DNA from: Planctomycetota bacterium
GTDB taxonomy: Bacteria; Planctomycetota; Planctomycetia; Pirellulales; Pirellulaceae
Assembly: GCA_003671195.1 (NCBI GenBank)
Contig: QWPJ01000100.1
Location: 1-34,705, forward strand
DNA length: 34,705 nt
Direction: 5' to 3'
Shown here: piece by piece, positions 33,980-34,705 of the stretch
How positions within the stretch are numbered: position 1 is the first letter of the stretch
Layout: each line of letters begins with the position of its first letter
Position numbers and translations under genes: made by a program
Notes under the pieces: generated by a model
Database searches by the model: none
Told to the model about the DNA's origin: nothing
What the model saw: only the letters and a program-made list of their open reading frames with translations

Positions 33980-34240
33980 CTATAGAATCGATTTCCAAGT
34001 ATGAGCTTTGGATGACTCTTCTCTATCGAGCATTGGGAAGCTGTCTGTGGCATCTAGTCTTGGCTTTACAATGAGATCTTTGGTCCTGTGCTTCGTTGTT
34101 TCGTTCATCCAAGCATTCCAGAAAAAAGTCTGCTGCTCGTGAAGCCAACCATCCAGATCAAGCATGACGGTGGACAGAGAATGGTGATTGGCGATCGGAC
34201 CTATCAGCAGTTCCGACCGACCTGAGTTGGGTGGCGACAA
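33980..34240 (-). CDS. Doubtful small open frame
   Basis: 86 codons from a TTG. The composition is protein-like in part (LDLDGWLHEQQTFFWNAWMN), but there is no ribosome site, no recognised family and no ATG. It could be a decayed gene between the tRNA and the minisatellite. The rest of 33885-34320 shows nothing I can name. Confidence 0.2.
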   Translation of the reverse strand: MSPPNSGRSELLIGPIANHHSLSTVMLDLDGWLHEQQTFFWNAWMNETTKHRTKDLIVKPRLDATDSFPMLDREESSKAHTWKSIL

Positions 34241-34320
34241 TCTATGGCAGCGTTCGCTGAGCCTGACGGCACGACGAGACAGTGACTCGGCAATGCAGAT
34301 TGTCGTAGAGAAGCTCCCAT

Positions 34321-34705
34321 AGGGTGCCCGAATCGGTGCTAGGCACCGGGTGCAACGCCAGGTCGGATGCTAGCAAACAGGGTGCCCAAATCGGTGCCAG
34401 GCACCAAGTGCGACGCCAGGTCGGATGCTAGCAAACAGGGAGCCCGAATCGGTGCGAGCCCGAATCGGTGCCAGGCACCGGGTGCGACGCCAGGCGATGC
34501 TAGCAAACAGGAGGCCCAAACCGGTGCCAGGCACCAGGTGCGACGCCAGGTCGATGCTAGCAAACAGGGTGCCCAAATCGGTGCCAGGCACCAGGTGCGA
34601 CGCCAGGTCGATGCTAGCAAACAGGAGGCCCAAACCGGTGCCAGGCACCGGGTGCGACGCTAGGTCGGATGCTAGCAAACAGGGTGCCCGAATCGGTGCC
34701 AGGCA
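34321..34705 (+). repeat. Minisatellite of 57-58 bp units, truncated by window edge
   Basis: Units begin (AGGGTGCC, AGGGAGCC or AGGAGGCC) at 34321, 34379, 34437, 34509, 34566, 34623 and 34681, giving six full copies and a partial seventh. Unit lengths are 58, 58, 72, 57, 57 and 58. The 72-base unit holds a short internal duplication at 34445-34460. Each unit carries the palindrome GGTGCC-A-GGCACC (one variant in the first), GCGACGCC and GCTAGCAAACAGG. Open frames across the array on both strands are a by-product of the repeat. Confidence 0.95.

Noticed and set aside
34367..34663. Repetitive open frames on both strands of the minisatellite
   Set aside because: They arise because unit lengths are close to multiples of three; no start signal or coding character.
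34321..34705. CRISPR array
   Set aside because: Units are repeated along their whole length, with no unique spacers and no cas genes; it is a minisatellite.

Overview
The window looks like a chromosomal piece of a planctomycete, probably Pirellulales. The reasons are a PSD1-type (DUF1549/DUF1553) protein with a CxxCH motif and a LamG insert, PEP-CTERM surface proteins with a KWRRKK tail, a Tat-exported Gfo/Idh/MocA oxidoreductase, a Cys-rich lipoprotein, and a BamA-like system encoded as two polypeptides. Base composition is moderately GC-rich and most genes are single-copy housekeeping or exported-protein genes. All assignments come from reading the sequence; no database search was run. LAYOUT. 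1-5185 (+): the 3' part of a PSD1 gene, then a tightly spaced fumarylacetoacetate-hydrolase-family gene and homogentisate dioxygenase (aromatic ring catabolism), then a flavin-reductase-like gene. 5186-5557: gene-free and packed with several kinds of short repeat. 5558-7197 (-): trmB-apbE. 7411-8763 (+): Tat-exported oxidoreductase. 8776-10883 (-): DJ-1/PfpI protein and an M28 peptidase lipoprotein. 11186-14117 (+): a transglutaminase-like gene broken by an in-frame TAA, a small zinc-ribbon protein and an exported DUF4350-like protein. 14124-17144 (-): floA, a hypothetical gene, hisI and mutM in one apparent operon. 17347-20028 (+): beta-propeller/phosphoesterase fusion. 20117-23344 (-): three paralogous PEP-CTERM genes, each with its own near-identical terminator. 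23729-25779 (-): KDPG-type aldolase and bioA. 25921-26811 (+): Cys-rich lipoprotein. 27031-33440 (-): POTRA protein, Omp85 barrel protein, scpA and a GlnE-like protein lacking catalytic residues. 33773-33845 (+): tRNA-Ala(GGC) with promoter and terminator. 34321-34705: a minisatellite of 57-58 bp units running off the right edge. MOST INTERESTING. (1) The PEP-CTERM/bioA region records a tandem duplication. A bioA fragment and the 5' end of a PEP-CTERM gene lie fused in the intergenic space, joined at an 8-bp microhomology. The two daughter PEP-CTERM genes keep similar promoters, leaders, terminators and protein ends but have very different middles. (2) Those two genes share a sigma-70-type promoter and a conserved 5'-UTR stem-loop. 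(3) A GlnE homologue has both nucleotidyltransferase motifs eroded yet keeps a full open frame. (4) The BamA-like assembly factor is split inside its last POTRA domain by a single TAG followed directly by ATG. (5) The transglutaminase frame is interrupted by one stop at the position expected for the third residue of the catalytic triad.
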